Assembly (NCBI GenBank): GCA_029882215.1
Contig: JAOULC010000002.1
Coordinates: 111,005-175,004, forward strand
Length of the DNA stretch: 64,000 nucleotides
Reading direction: 5' to 3'
Source of the DNA: Gammaproteobacteria bacterium
Lineage (GTDB): Bacteria > Pseudomonadota > Gammaproteobacteria > SZUA-229
Below the pieces are notes generated by a model. That model made no database searches. It was not told the origin of the DNA and saw nothing but the letters and a program-made list of their open reading frames with translations. Each line of letters opens with the position of its first letter. Positions within the stretch are counted from its first letter, which is position 1. Below are positions 49,804-58,042 of the stretch, in pieces. The translations under genes and the position numbers were made by a program.

Positions 49804-50505
49804 GTGTCAGTTGATCTAACATTTTTTGATCTGATAATCCGTGCCAGCTTAACCGTGCAACTGGTGATGTTAGTGCTGGTTGCTGCATCCGTTATTTCCT
49901 GGACAGTGATAATACATAAGTATAAATTGCTGAATAAAGCAGCAGCCTCGGCGGATAGTTTTGAGGAAAAATTCTGGTCAGGAATTGATTTAAGTGAACT
50001 CTACAGCAATATAAGCAAACGCCGACTTGGCTGTCATGGCATGGAAAAAATATTTGAGTCCGGCTTTGCAGAATACGCCAAACTGCATAAAAAAGCAGGC
50101 TCTGCAGAAATGATTTTATCTGCTGTACAGCGCAGTATGAAAGTTGCACTGTCAAGAGAAGAAGACCGACTTGATCAGCACCTGTCTTTACTGGCAACAA
50201 TCGGATCGATAAGTCCGTATATTGGTTTGTTCGGTACGGTGTGGGGTATTATGAATTCATTTATGGCGCTGGGCGCCGTAAAACATGCAACCCTGGCTAT
50301 GGTTGCTCCCGGCATTGCAGAAGCGCTTATTGCAACAGCCATGGGCTTATTCGCTGCAATACCGGCAGTGGTTGCATATAATCGCTATGCTGAAAAAGTA
50401 GACCGGCTGTCTAATCGTTATGAGAATTTTCAGGAAGAATTTTCCAGTCTGCTGCACAGGCAAACGATTAACAAAGTTCAGGTCGGAAATGAAAAAAGTA
50501 TATAG
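49804..50505 (+). CDS. tolQ: Tol-Pal system protein TolQ
   Basis: Inner-membrane subunit of the proton-driven TolQR motor, homologous to ExbB and MotA. The 233-residue product starts at GTG after AAAGGGGG. Membrane segments are at about residues 15-37, 135-160 (SLLATIGSISPYIGLFGTVWG) and 170-192. It is followed by tolR after 8 bases. It couples the proton gradient to TolA movement during outer-membrane constriction. Confidence 0.96.
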   Translation: MSVDLTFFDLIIRASLTVQLVMLVLVAASVISWTVIIHKYKLLNKAAASADSFEEKFWSGIDLSELYSNISKRRLGCHGMEKIFESGFAEYAKLHKKAGSAEMILSAVQRSMKVALSREEDRLDQHLSLLATIGSISPYIGLFGTVWGIMNSFMALGAVKHATLAMVAPGIAEALIATAMGLFAAIPAVVAYNRYAEKVDRLSNRYENFQEEFSSLLHRQTINKVQVGNEKSI

Positions 50506-50513
50506 GTTAATCA

Positions 50514-50930
50514 ATGGCAGGACGTAAACGCAGAGCGGTTGCAGAAATTAATGTCGTACCTTATATCGACGTGATGCTGGTGCTGCTTATTATTTTCATG
50601 ATTACCGCGCCGCTATTATCACAAGGTGTAGAAATCGAACTGCCAACAGCGGATGCCAGTCCCATATCACCTGATCAGCAGGAACCGCTGGTTGTTGCGG
50701 TTAATAAAGACGGTGATTATTTTTTGAATATCGGCGACCAGCCGGATAAACCGGTTAATGCGCAACTGATGGTTAACCGGGTTGCGGCAGTATTAAAACT
50801 TCGTCCCGAAACACCGGTACTGGTCCGGGGTGATAAAAATGTTAATTATGGAAAAGTAGTCAGAGCCATGGTTTTTTTGCAGCAGGCGGGTGTTGCAAAA
50901 GTGGGTCTGATGACTGAAGGCCTGAACTAA
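50514..50930 (+). CDS. tolR: Tol-Pal system protein TolR
   Basis: Inner-membrane ExbD/TolR subunit. The 138-residue product has a single membrane helix with the essential proton-channel Asp in NVVPYIDVMLVLLIIFMIT. The periplasmic domain follows (RGDKNVNYGKVVRAM). It lies between tolQ and tolA in the motor operon and is full length. Confidence 0.96.
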   Translation: MAGRKRRAVAEINVVPYIDVMLVLLIIFMITAPLLSQGVEIELPTADASPISPDQQEPLVVAVNKDGDYFLNIGDQPDKPVNAQLMVNRVAAVLKLRPETPVLVRGDKNVNYGKVVRAMVFLQQAGVAKVGLMTEGLN

Positions 50931-50946
50931 TGAGTCCTGTTAAGCG

Positions 50947-51834
50947 ATGAAAGAAGGCAGCATCTTTGGCATTATTCGTTATGACTCGAAAGCATTTTAT
51001 ATTGCACTGGCAATACACGCACTGATTCTTTTTGTGCTGATCCTGAGTGTGAATTTTTCAGAGCGACCGGCTGTTAAAAGCGAGCAGATTGAAACTGTAC
51101 AGGCAGTGGTTGTAGACAGTCAGATTGTTCAGGCTGAAATGGATAAGATTAAAAAATCCGAAGAAAGAAAAAAATACAATGAAAAACAGCGCCTGCAAAA
51201 AATAGCGGATAAGGCACGTAAAGAAGAAAACAAGCGTAAACAGGCTGAAAAAAACCGTAAACAGGAAGAAAAACAGCTGGCTGATCTGAAGAAGAAGCGA
51301 CTGGCTAATGAAAAACAAAGCGAGCTGGAGGCAAAAAACCTGGCCGAACTTCAAAAGAAAAAACAGCAGCTGGAAGAGCAAAGGCAGGCAGAGCAGCAGC
51401 GCTTAGCGGTGATACAAAAACAGCGCGAACAGGAAGAGTTGAAAAGAGAAAATGAGCGTAAAGCTGAAGAGGAAAAGCAGCGAAAAATAGCAGAAGCGCA
51501 GGCACTGAAAAATAAACTGGAAGAAGAAGAGCGTGAGCGTTATCTAAACAGTGCCAAAATGAAAGAAATGCGCTCTCAATATGTTAAACTCATTGAACGT
51601 CATGTAGAGAAAAAATGGATTAAACCGGCCAGTAGCAGTAAGGGTATGTTTTGTGAAGTTATCATAACGCAAAACAGGGCCGGTACCGTATTAAGTGTAA
51701 CCACGGACCAATGTAAAGCTGATCAGGCTTTTCAGGAATCGGTAGAGCGCGCAGTAAGAAGGGCGTCTCCTTTGCCTGACCCGCCATCAGCAGATGTGTT
51801 TGATAAAACAATACGGTTTATTTTCAGGCCATAG
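50947..51834 (+). CDS. tolA: Tol-Pal system protein TolA
   Basis: Bitopic protein spanning the periplasm between TolQR and TolB/Pal. The 295-residue product has a membrane segment (about 17-37, ALAIHALILFVLILSVNF), a long Lys/Glu/Gln-rich helical domain II (about 60-200) and a C-terminal domain III with KLIERHVEKKWIKP and cysteines in GMFCEV and TTDQCKAD. Domain II is highly charged, which gives long shadow frames on the opposite strand. The protein is shorter than in E. coli but its architecture is complete. Confidence 0.94.
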   Translation: MKEGSIFGIIRYDSKAFYIALAIHALILFVLILSVNFSERPAVKSEQIETVQAVVVDSQIVQAEMDKIKKSEERKKYNEKQRLQKIADKARKEENKRKQAEKNRKQEEKQLADLKKKRLANEKQSELEAKNLAELQKKKQQLEEQRQAEQQRLAVIQKQREQEELKRENERKAEEEKQRKIAEAQALKNKLEEEERERYLNSAKMKEMRSQYVKLIERHVEKKWIKPASSSKGMFCEVIITQNRAGTVLSVTTDQCKADQAFQESVERAVRRASPLPDPPSADVFDKTIRFIFRP

Positions 51835-51893
51835 TCTGGGTGTTTTTGAACCTCAGTTTTAACAATATACAATGATTAAATAGAAGATACATT

Positions 51894-53183
51894 ATGAAAC
51901 AAATAGTCGCTGTACTCAGCATATTATTGGTCAGCTGGTCTGCACCATCTCAGGCTGTGCTAGATGTTGAAATTACTCAGGGAACAGCAGATGCACTGCC
52001 CATCGCCATCGTTCCTTTTAGCTGGAACAGTACTCAACAAAAACCAGCACTGAAATGGTCTGAGATTATCTCATCTGATTTATTACGCAGCGGGCGATTT
52101 GCACCGGTGGCAGAACAAAATTTATTAAGCCGGCCACAAAGTGCCGATAAGCTTGATTTTAAAACCTGGCGAGTCGGCGGGATCGATCATTTAGTAATCG
52201 GTTCAGTTACCCCGACTGGTGTTGATCAATACACGGTGCAGTTTCAGCTGTTTGATGTGTTTAAAGGTGAACAGCTACTGGGCTATAGCTTGACCACAAA
52301 CCTGGGCTCAATTCGTCGTACTGCACACCATATAAGTGATTTAATCTATCAGCAGTTAACCGGACAGAAAGGTGCTTTTAATACTAAGGTTGCTTATGTG
52401 TCGGTGGTGAGAGAGTTGGCGGTGACTAGTTATAAGCTTGAAGTCTCAGATTCAGATGGCTTTAATCCTGTGACAATACTGACATCAACACAGCCTATCA
52501 TGTCACCTGGATGGTCACCTGACGGCACGCGGCTGACTTATGTTTCTTTTGAAAATAAGAGGGCGCAGATTTTTACTCAAGTGCTATCGACTGAGGAAAG
52601 GACGCTGATATCAGAATTTAATGGTCTGAATGGAGCCCCTGTGTGGTCGCCTGATGGAAAAAAACTGGCAATAACACTGTCTAAAGACGGCAATCCGGAT
52701 ATTTATGTTCTAAATTTATTGAACAAGTCACTGCTGAGAATGACAAAGCACTGGGGTATTGATACGGAGGCTGCCTGGATGCCAAACAGTGAATCATTGG
52801 TATTTACTTCTAATCGCTCGGGTAAGCCTCAGTTGTATAAAATTAATGCAGCAGGGCAGAGGCCGCAGCGGCTGACGTTTGAAGGAGAGTACAATACCAG
52901 CCCTGAAATCTCCAAAGACGGTTTAAAGATTGCATTCGTGCATAAAGATCAGTCGGGCTTTAAAATTGCCAGTCTGGACATTGAAACAGGAATTATGGAC
53001 ATCCTGACAGACGGCCCGTTGGATGAGTCTCCAAGTTATGCTCCTAATGGCAGTATGATTTTATATGCTGAGGGACAAAGTGCAGCGTTAGCCGCTGTTT
53101 CTGCCGATGGTCGTTTTAAACAAAGACTGGTCGCAAGAGAAGGCGAGGTTAGAGAGCCAACCTGGTCACCTTTTTTTAAATAA
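51894..53183 (+). CDS. tolB: Tol-Pal system protein TolB
   Basis: Periplasmic beta-propeller that shuttles between TolA and Pal. The 429-residue precursor has a signal peptide (IVAVLSILLVSWSAPSQA), an N-terminal domain (about 22-165: TQGTADALPIAIVPF) and a six-bladed propeller with repeats such as PGWSPDGTRLTYVSFENKRA, PVWSPDGKKLAITLSKDGNP and PSYAPNGSMILYAEG. Ribosome site AGAAGAT precedes ATG. pal follows after 19 bases. Confidence 0.96.
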   Translation: MKQIVAVLSILLVSWSAPSQAVLDVEITQGTADALPIAIVPFSWNSTQQKPALKWSEIISSDLLRSGRFAPVAEQNLLSRPQSADKLDFKTWRVGGIDHLVIGSVTPTGVDQYTVQFQLFDVFKGEQLLGYSLTTNLGSIRRTAHHISDLIYQQLTGQKGAFNTKVAYVSVVRELAVTSYKLEVSDSDGFNPVTILTSTQPIMSPGWSPDGTRLTYVSFENKRAQIFTQVLSTEERTLISEFNGLNGAPVWSPDGKKLAITLSKDGNPDIYVLNLLNKSLLRMTKHWGIDTEAAWMPNSESLVFTSNRSGKPQLYKINAAGQRPQRLTFEGEYNTSPEISKDGLKIAFVHKDQSGFKIASLDIETGIMDILTDGPLDESPSYAPNGSMILYAEGQSAALAAVSADGRFKQRLVAREGEVREPTWSPFFK

Positions 53184-53202
53184 TTTACCCGGAGAGAATT
53201 AA

Positions 53203-53769
53203 ATGCGAAATTATATTTTAGTATTAATAGCGATAGCTTTTCTGACTGGGTGTCCGGCGCAGCCACCTAAAGATGATACTGGCTCAGAAATGAATGCTTC
53301 TATGAGGGATGGAGAAAACGCCGACTCGGTTAAAACCGGCAAGCTAGACGGCAGTGATAAGACTCAGTCTTCGATGCTTACTGGTGGTGATGAGCCGTAT
53401 AGAAAAGATGCGATAAATGATGTAAGTAGTCCGTTATCTCATCAGGTGATTTATTTTGATTTTAACGCCAGTGAAATTAAATCAGAGTACCGGGACCTGA
53501 TCACCTGGCATGGACGTTATCTGGCTTCTAACCCGGATATGAAAGTCCGGCTTGAAGGCCATACGGACGAAAGAGGTTCACGAGAATATAATATCGCGCT
53601 GGGTGATAGACGTGCACAGGCTGTTAGCAGAGTGCTGCTGTTTCAGGGTGCATCTAAAAGTCAGGTTGAAGTGATTAGTTATGGCGAAGAAAAGCCAGTT
53701 GGCTTAGAACATACTGAGGCTGCCTGGAGTAAAAACCGTCGGGTACAGCTGGTATATGAGGCAAAGTAA
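53203..53769 (+). CDS. pal: Peptidoglycan-associated lipoprotein Pal
   Basis: Outer-membrane lipoprotein that binds peptidoglycan and TolB. The 188-residue precursor has a lipoprotein signal ending in LTGC (Cys22-like position), a disordered linker, and an OmpA-like C-terminal domain with VIYFDFNASEIK, LEGHTDERGSREYNIALGDR and NRRVQLVYE, which bind diaminopimelate. GGAGAG precedes the ATG. It overlaps the widest open frame of cpoB by 14 bases. Confidence 0.96.
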   Translation: MRNYILVLIAIAFLTGCPAQPPKDDTGSEMNASMRDGENADSVKTGKLDGSDKTQSSMLTGGDEPYRKDAINDVSSPLSHQVIYFDFNASEIKSEYRDLITWHGRYLASNPDMKVRLEGHTDERGSREYNIALGDRRAQAVSRVLLFQGASKSQVEVISYGEEKPVGLEHTEAAWSKNRRVQLVYEAK

Positions 53770-53770
53770 G

Positions 53771-54625
53771 ATGCAAGTTGTTTTAAAATTAAGTTTATTA
53801 TTGAGTTCGTTGTTAGTCATAGGTCAGGCAATTGCTGAACCACCAGAGCCGCTTCAGGAGGTGGTGCAACAATATGCACCCGCACCTTCTTTGGGCGGTG
53901 ACTCTGAACAGAGCTCTAACCTGTTGGATAAAAAACTCGACGGTAATGTGATCTACGATTTGTTGGAGCAAATAGCCCAGTTAAAACGCGAAGTGAGTGA
54001 GTTAAGAGGCATATCTGAACAGCAAAGCCATGAAATGGCGTTGCTGACAAAAAGACAAAGAAGCCTTTATCAGGATGTTGATCGGCGTATGTTAGAGCTT
54101 GAAGCCGGCTCCAGTGCACGCGGAGGTCAGCGAGTTAACAGGCGACCGGTAACATCATCTGGATTAACTGTGACCAGCGCTAACAATGTGAATGCTGCTG
54201 GTTCTGCCGTAGGCGTACCGGCAGGGGTAACGGATGCTGCAACAGAGCAAGCCGCTTATACAAAAGCTTTCAATCTATTAAAAGAAGGTGATTATAGCCA
54301 GTCGATCACGGCATTCAGGTCTTTTTTAGCGACATACAGCACAGGTAAGTATGCAGATAATGCACAGTACTGGTTAGGTGAGGCGAATTATGCAACACGT
54401 GATTACAAGACGGCGCTTGCGGAGTTTAATAAAATTCTGGCTGATTACCCGGACAGTCCCAAACGAAAAGATGCTGAGCTCAAAATTGGTTTCACCTATT
54501 ATGAGTTAAAAAACTGGGACGCTGCCAAAAAAGCACTTAACTCTGTACTTAGTCAATACCCTGGTACAACCAATGCGCGTACAGCACAACAACGACTAGA
54601 AAGAATGGCGCGTGAAGGCAGATAA
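53771..54625 (+). CDS. cpoB: Cell division coordinator CpoB (YbgF)
   Basis: Periplasmic TPR protein that links peptidoglycan synthesis with Tol-Pal at the division site. The ATG at 53771 gives a proper signal peptide (LKLSLLLSSLLVIGQAIA); an ATG at 53756 within pal would add five residues. The roughly 284-residue product has a coiled-coil trimerisation region (about 50-110), a low-complexity linker, and three TPRs (AYTKAFNLLKEGDYSQSITA, YWLGEANYATRDYKTALAEF and the next). It ends inside the start of queE. Confidence 0.92.
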   Translation: MQVVLKLSLLLSSLLVIGQAIAEPPEPLQEVVQQYAPAPSLGGDSEQSSNLLDKKLDGNVIYDLLEQIAQLKREVSELRGISEQQSHEMALLTKRQRSLYQDVDRRMLELEAGSSARGGQRVNRRPVTSSGLTVTSANNVNAAGSAVGVPAGVTDAATEQAAYTKAFNLLKEGDYSQSITAFRSFLATYSTGKYADNAQYWLGEANYATRDYKTALAEFNKILADYPDSPKRKDAELKIGFTYYELKNWDAAKKALNSVLSQYPGTTNARTAQQRLERMAREGR

Positions 54626-55289
54626 TGAAGTGCAAGTGACAGAAAAAGATTCACTCATCCGAATCACGGAAATCTTTTATTCACTTCAGGGTGAAACCCG
54701 AACCGTTGGATGGCCAACGGTTTTTATCCGCTTAACAGGCTGCCCGTTGCGTTGTGACTACTGTGATACCGAATATGCGTTTAGCGGTGGTGAACGATTA
54801 CAAATCGAAGAAATACTGAATGCAACAGATCAGTACAACGCTCATTACGTTACGGTAACGGGTGGTGAACCACTGGCGCAGAAAAACTGTTTATTATTGC
54901 TTAAATCTTTATGTGATAAAGGTTATGACGTTTCGCTTGAAACCAGTGGTTCCGTCGACCTGACAGGTGTTGATCCCAGAGTAGTTATCGTCATGGATCT
55001 GAAGACGCCAGCTTCTCAGGAAGAATCTAAAAATCGTTATGAAAATCTGAATTTAATTAAGAAAACAGACCAGATAAAATTCGTAATTTGTGACCGCAAT
55101 GATTATGAATGGAGTAAGCAGCAGATCGCAGATCACAATCTGACTGAGAAAGCAGAGATACTCTTTTCACCTGTGCATGGTGAAAAAATGGCTCGTCAGC
55201 TAGCAGACTGGATACTGCAGGATAATCTGGCTGTAAGGTTTCAGCTTCAGTTGCATAAATATCTTTGGAATGATGAGCCCGGGCGCTAG
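54612..55289 (+). CDS. queE: 7-carboxy-7-deazaguanine synthase QueE
   Basis: Radical-SAM enzyme that contracts 6-carboxytetrahydropterin to 7-carboxy-7-deazaguanine in queuosine precursor synthesis. The 225-residue product has the CxxxCxxC cluster [14 protein letters not shown], substrate segment [20 protein letters not shown] and SAM motif [12 protein letters not shown]. The start is a GTG overlapping cpoB by 14 bases; GTG codons at 54630 and 54636 are alternatives. It precedes queC by 2 bases. Confidence 0.93.
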   Translation: MKADNEVQVTEKDSLIRITEIFYSLQGETRTVGWPTVFIRLTGCPLRCDYCDTEYAFSGGERLQIEEILNATDQYNAHYVTVTGGEPLAQKNCLLLLKSLCDKGYDVSLETSGSVDLTGVDPRVVIVMDLKTPASQEESKNRYENLNLIKKTDQIKFVICDRNDYEWSKQQIADHNLTEKAEILFSPVHGEKMARQLADWILQDNLAVRFQLQLHKYLWNDEPGR

Positions 55290-55291
55290 AT

Positions 55292-55969
55292 ATGAGTAAG
55301 TTAAAGCCTAAAGCGGTAATTTTACTATCGGGTGGTCTTGATTCGGTTACTGCACTTGCAGTGGCTAGAAAAAAGTATGACTGCTATGCACTCAGCTTTA
55401 GCTACGGTCAGCGTCATAATGTTGAGCTGGAAGCGGCTAAAAATATCGCCGATATTTATCAGGTAAGTGAGCACCGAATATTAAATATCGATTTAGGTCA
55501 GCTTGGCGGTTCAGCCCTGACCGATATGGATATCGCCGTTCCTGCTGTGCAGGAAAAAGGCATTCCCGTAACTTATGTACCGGCGCGCAATACAATATTT
55601 TTGTCTTATGCATTGGCGTGGGCAGAAGTATTGAAATCACAAGATATTTTTATTGGTGTTAATGCGGTTGATTACTCCGGCTACCCGGATTGCCGTCCAG
55701 AATATATAGATGCTTTTTCCAAAATGGCTAACCTGGCGACAAAGTCCGCCATCGAAGGCCATATCATTAGTATTCATACACCGCTTATAAGCCTCACTAA
55801 GGGTGAAATAATAAATTTAGGCGTAAAGAATGGAGTGGACTATTCTTTGACAGTGTCGTGCTACGCTGCGAATGAACATGGTGCTGCATGTGGATGCTGT
55901 GACTCTTGTCGCTTGCGTAAACAAGGTTTTGAAGATGCGGGGATAGCTGACCCAACTTTATACGCGTAA
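55292..55969 (+). CDS. queC: 7-cyano-7-deazaguanine synthase QueC
   Basis: ATP-dependent enzyme that converts 7-carboxy-7-deazaguanine to preQ0. The 225-residue product has the PP-loop [18 protein letters not shown], the substrate segment [18 protein letters not shown], and four zinc cysteines near the C-terminus in SCYAANEHG and [12 protein letters not shown]. It works directly after QueE. No queD or queF is in the window. Confidence 0.96.
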   Translation: MSKLKPKAVILLSGGLDSVTALAVARKKYDCYALSFSYGQRHNVELEAAKNIADIYQVSEHRILNIDLGQLGGSALTDMDIAVPAVQEKGIPVTYVPARNTIFLSYALAWAEVLKSQDIFIGVNAVDYSGYPDCRPEYIDAFSKMANLATKSAIEGHIISIHTPLISLTKGEIINLGVKNGVDYSLTVSCYAANEHGAACGCCDSCRLRKQGFEDAGIADPTLYA

Positions 55970-56135
55970 GTGCTGTAGAAGAGCATTAGGTTGCTAACAG
56001 CGCGAATTCTATCTTTCGTTATTCCCGATTTAGACTAGCAAGTTATTGAATTGTATAAACATTAATCAAAGTTGCATATGATTTAGTCAATTACAAAAAA
56101 GCCTGCAAAATAATTGAAATTTATTTAAGAAACGC

Positions 56136-56163
56136 TTGTTTTTATCTAAAAGTACTGTATTAT
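56136..56163 (+). promoter_or_regulatory. Sigma-70 promoter of tRNA-Lys
   Basis: TTGTTT at 56136-56141, a 16-base spacer, and TATTAT at 56158-56163, followed by a GC-rich discriminator (CACCCC). The -10 box lies 15 bases before the mature tRNA 5' end. Good matches to both boxes, and the position suits a stable-RNA promoter. Confidence 0.65.
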
Positions 56164-56178
56164 TCACCCCTCGTTTGG

Positions 56179-56254
56179 GGGTCATTAGCTCAGCTGGTAG
56201 AGCAGTGGACTTTTAATCCATTGGTCGATGGTTCGAATCCATCATGACCCACCA
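56179..56254 (+). tRNA. tRNA-Lys (UUU anticodon), CCA encoded
   Basis: A 76-base cloverleaf: acceptor stem GGGTCAT pairs with ATGACCC, D-arm GCTC...GAGC, anticodon stem GTGGA/TCCAT around loop CTTTTAA with anticodon TTT, T-arm with GGTTCGAATCC, then discriminator A and encoded CCA. This is a standard functional tRNA-Lys. Its 3' 53 bases are repeated exactly at 57813-57865, marking it as the integration site of a small island. Confidence 0.98.
56202..56254 (+). repeat. Left attachment repeat (attL, within tRNA-Lys)
   Basis: The 53-bp 3' part of the intact tRNA, from GCAGTGGACTTTTAATCC to the CCA end, identical to 57813-57865. The island's left boundary lies here, and the tRNA stays functional. 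Confidence 0.9.
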
Positions 56255-56440
56255 TCTTTCCCCGTCGTACCGGCCTTTCAGGCATTTTTTCCCAGTAAAG
56301 CACAATAAGTTTTAGTCCACTGGTCTATAGCTAAGTTTTCTCTATAATTCTGTGCAAATTCCTTGTGTTTATAAGGCTTTCAAGCATTTTTTCTAAGATA
56401 GCATATGTAATTTGAAAAATGCATCATAGTGCATATATGG

Positions 56441-56469
56441 CACAAAAAGTTTCACAAAAAGTTTCACAT
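56441..56469 (+). repeat. Island repeat, left copy (29 bp)
   Basis: Identical to 57734-57762. Each copy contains CACAAAAAGTTT repeated in tandem (unit 12 bases) and ends CACAT. Paired repeats near both att sites are typical places for integrase arm binding; here that is inference. Confidence 0.85.
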
Positions 56470-56482
56470 TTTTTACATGAAA

Positions 56483-56508
56483 GAACAGTGGACTATAGTC
56501 CACTGTTC
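56483..56508. repeat. Perfect 26-bp palindrome in the island
   Basis: GAACAGTGGACTA followed by its exact reverse complement TAGTCCACTGTTC with no spacer. The core CAGTGGACT is also the 5' side of the tRNA-Lys anticodon stem (56203-56211). It could be an operator, a recombination core or a hairpin in the HEPN transcript's 3' region. Confidence 0.85.
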
Positions 56509-56584
56509 GAAAAGCAAATTTCTCATATAGCTTCTAAAAAGTTTTAGACAGTTTTACAAATAAGATTATAAGATAACTTTTTGA

Positions 56585-57586
56585 TCACATCTCAGGATTG
56601 GATTCCATCGTGATTTTTACTGTTGGTATGTTCTCTTCAGTAGGGTGGGGTTCTTTACCGGAGTGCTCAAAAACACCGTTAATTGATGCCACAATTGACC
56701 TGTAAACAAATTCACCATCCCTATGCCCTAACACAAGCTTTGACTCTTCCTCCTCATTGAGTTCAATACTATTCCAAATAGCATGCCATACAAGTGCAGC
56801 AAGTTCATTTACGACCTTAGATATTGGCATCTTACATTTTTTTTCAATAGACGAGACTGAGCTGCCATGCATAAGTCCATTTCGTGCAATAAATTGTCGT
56901 TTTGAGATTTTTTTCCACTCGTCTCCAGTAATTATTTTTATAATATTTTCGATAGCCTGTTTTGCCATCGGTACTCGAGTAGGGGTAATATCGCATGCGC
57001 TACAACTCATGGCTTGTTTGCACTCTGGGCATGCAATTGGAATTCGTTCTGCTTCTTTTGAATTTTCCGCGATAATTTCAAGTGCTAACCAAAATCTCAT
57101 AAATTGATCTTCTGGTTGAATATCCAAAATTCCATAACGGAAGTATTTTAATGCTGTTCGTATGAAAGCCTTGGGTTTGGCGTTATCAAATATCTCACAT
57201 GATTCTAGGTACTTTTGATCGAGATCCGTTTCAGGAGGATAACGTGCATCACTGGTATGAAACACTTTGAAATTACGTTCTTGCTTTCCTTCGTCCCACT
57301 CGATCAGTCTAATAGGTTCAATGATTTTGAATCTTGAATGTGTAGTAAACGTTAGGAGGTCTAATTGTTCTGCTAAGCTATCACGTAGTTTTTTTTCAGC
57401 TTTGTCAATAGAGTCGGCTGAACCTGTGATAGTTATTATTAAGTATGGGACATGACCATTATCATCTAATGGGCCGTTAGAAAATATGCTTGTATTTGAA
57501 TCTAAATCACTGAGCTTGAGTTTTTCGGTTTTATTATCGAGAACAAGATCACTCGTTACTTTAAATTCACATCTAAAAATCGGCAT
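56585..57586 (-). CDS. Zinc-ribbon and HEPN-domain protein, candidate anti-phage RNase
   Basis: The 333-residue product is the only gene in the tRNA-Lys island. The N-terminal half (1-150) is unrecognised. Residues about 160-185 contain FMRFWLALEIIAENS, a helix like those opening HEPN domains of ApeA-type proteins. A four-cysteine knuckle follows (C186PEC189 ... C195SAC198). R235-N-G-L-M-H240 is the RNxxxH motif of HEPN ribonucleases. HEPN proteins in mobile islands usually cut RNA in abortive phage defence or act as toxins. No antitoxin-like partner gene is adjacent. It has its own ribosome site (AAGG) and an 8-base C-run about 70 bases upstream. Function is inferred from motif and context. 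Confidence 0.8.
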   Translation of the reverse strand: MPIFRCEFKVTSDLVLDNKTEKLKLSDLDSNTSIFSNGPLDDNGHVPYLIITITGSADSIDKAEKKLRDSLAEQLDLLTFTTHSRFKIIEPIRLIEWDEGKQERNFKVFHTSDARYPPETDLDQKYLESCEIFDNAKPKAFIRTALKYFRYGILDIQPEDQFMRFWLALEIIAENSKEAERIPIACPECKQAMSCSACDITPTRVPMAKQAIENIIKIITGDEWKKISKRQFIARNGLMHGSSVSSIEKKCKMPISKVVNELAALVWHAIWNSIELNEEEESKLVLGHRDGEFVYRSIVASINGVFEHSGKEPHPTEENIPTVKITMESNPEM

Positions 57587-57733
57587 AGAATATTCCTTGT
57601 TCTAGCATTAGATAGGACAGTACAAATATATCTTAATAATCGTATAACTAGTAGGGGGGGGATTTTTTGAATCTTAATTTTGTAAAAATATCTCAAATAC
57701 AGGGTTTTATTGAATTTGGGCTGGTTTTTAGCT

Positions 57734-57762
57734 CACAAAAAGTTTCACAAAAAGTTTCACAT
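57734..57762 (+). repeat. Island repeat, right copy (29 bp)
   Basis: Exact copy of 56441-56469 in the same orientation, 51 bases before the right attachment repeat. Confidence 0.85.
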
Positions 57763-57812
57763 GCTTAAAAAACAGCTTGAAAAGCCTGTGTAGTGCGGAA
57801 GTTGAATAGACC

Positions 57813-57865
57813 GCAGTGGACTTTTAATCCATTGGTCGATGGTTCGAATCCATCATGACCCACCA
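57813..57865 (+). repeat. Right attachment repeat (attR), partial tRNA-Lys copy
   Basis: Exact 53-bp duplicate of the tRNA-Lys 3' part. It lacks the acceptor 5' strand and D-arm, so it cannot be a tRNA gene. It marks the right edge of the island. Confidence 0.92.
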
Positions 57866-57997
57866 TTTTAAATCTCCAAGACGAATTCTGCTTTATCTTC
57901 CTCGCTCTGAGGATCAATATAATATCCACTGTAATTAAATCGTGTATTTCTAATGCATCGTTGCGCGCTATAAATGTACGAATAAAAAATACTGGCG

Positions 57998-58027
57998 AAA
58001 AAAAACCCGGTTAGACCGGGTTTTTTT
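57998..58027 (-). terminator. Terminator of the sox operon (roughly bidirectional)
   Basis: CCCGGT-TAG-ACCGGG with A-runs on one side and T-runs on the other. Read on the - strand it follows the soxA stop by about 15 bases and ends in a T-run; it also fits the + strand. Confidence 0.88.
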
Positions 58028-58042
58028 ATTTGGTCGGTAAGA

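Larger units (their letters stand above)
56202..57865. mobile_element. Small tRNA-Lys-inserted genomic island without integrase
   Basis: A segment of about 1.6 kb lies between the tRNA-Lys 3' half (56202-56254) and an exact 53-bp copy of it (57813-57865). The identity begins just 5' of the anticodon stem and runs to CCA, the classic footprint of tyrosine-recombinase insertion at a tRNA. Inside are one gene (HEPN protein, - strand), two identical 29-bp repeats, a 26-bp palindrome and a degenerate copy of the tRNA core. No integrase, excisionase or replication gene is present. It may be a remnant of a larger element or a non-autonomous element mobilised in trans. Confidence 0.85.

Noticed and set aside
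51058..51505. Long Phe/Leu-rich - strand frames opposite tolA
   Set aside because: They arise from the Lys/Glu-rich codons of the TolA helical domain.
56441..57762. CRISPR-like repeats
   Set aside because: There are only two 29-bp copies, about 1.3 kb apart, with no spacer array and no cas genes.
57813..57865. Second tRNA-Lys gene
   Set aside because: Only the 3' 53 bases are present; the acceptor 5' strand and D-arm are missing, so it is an attachment repeat.
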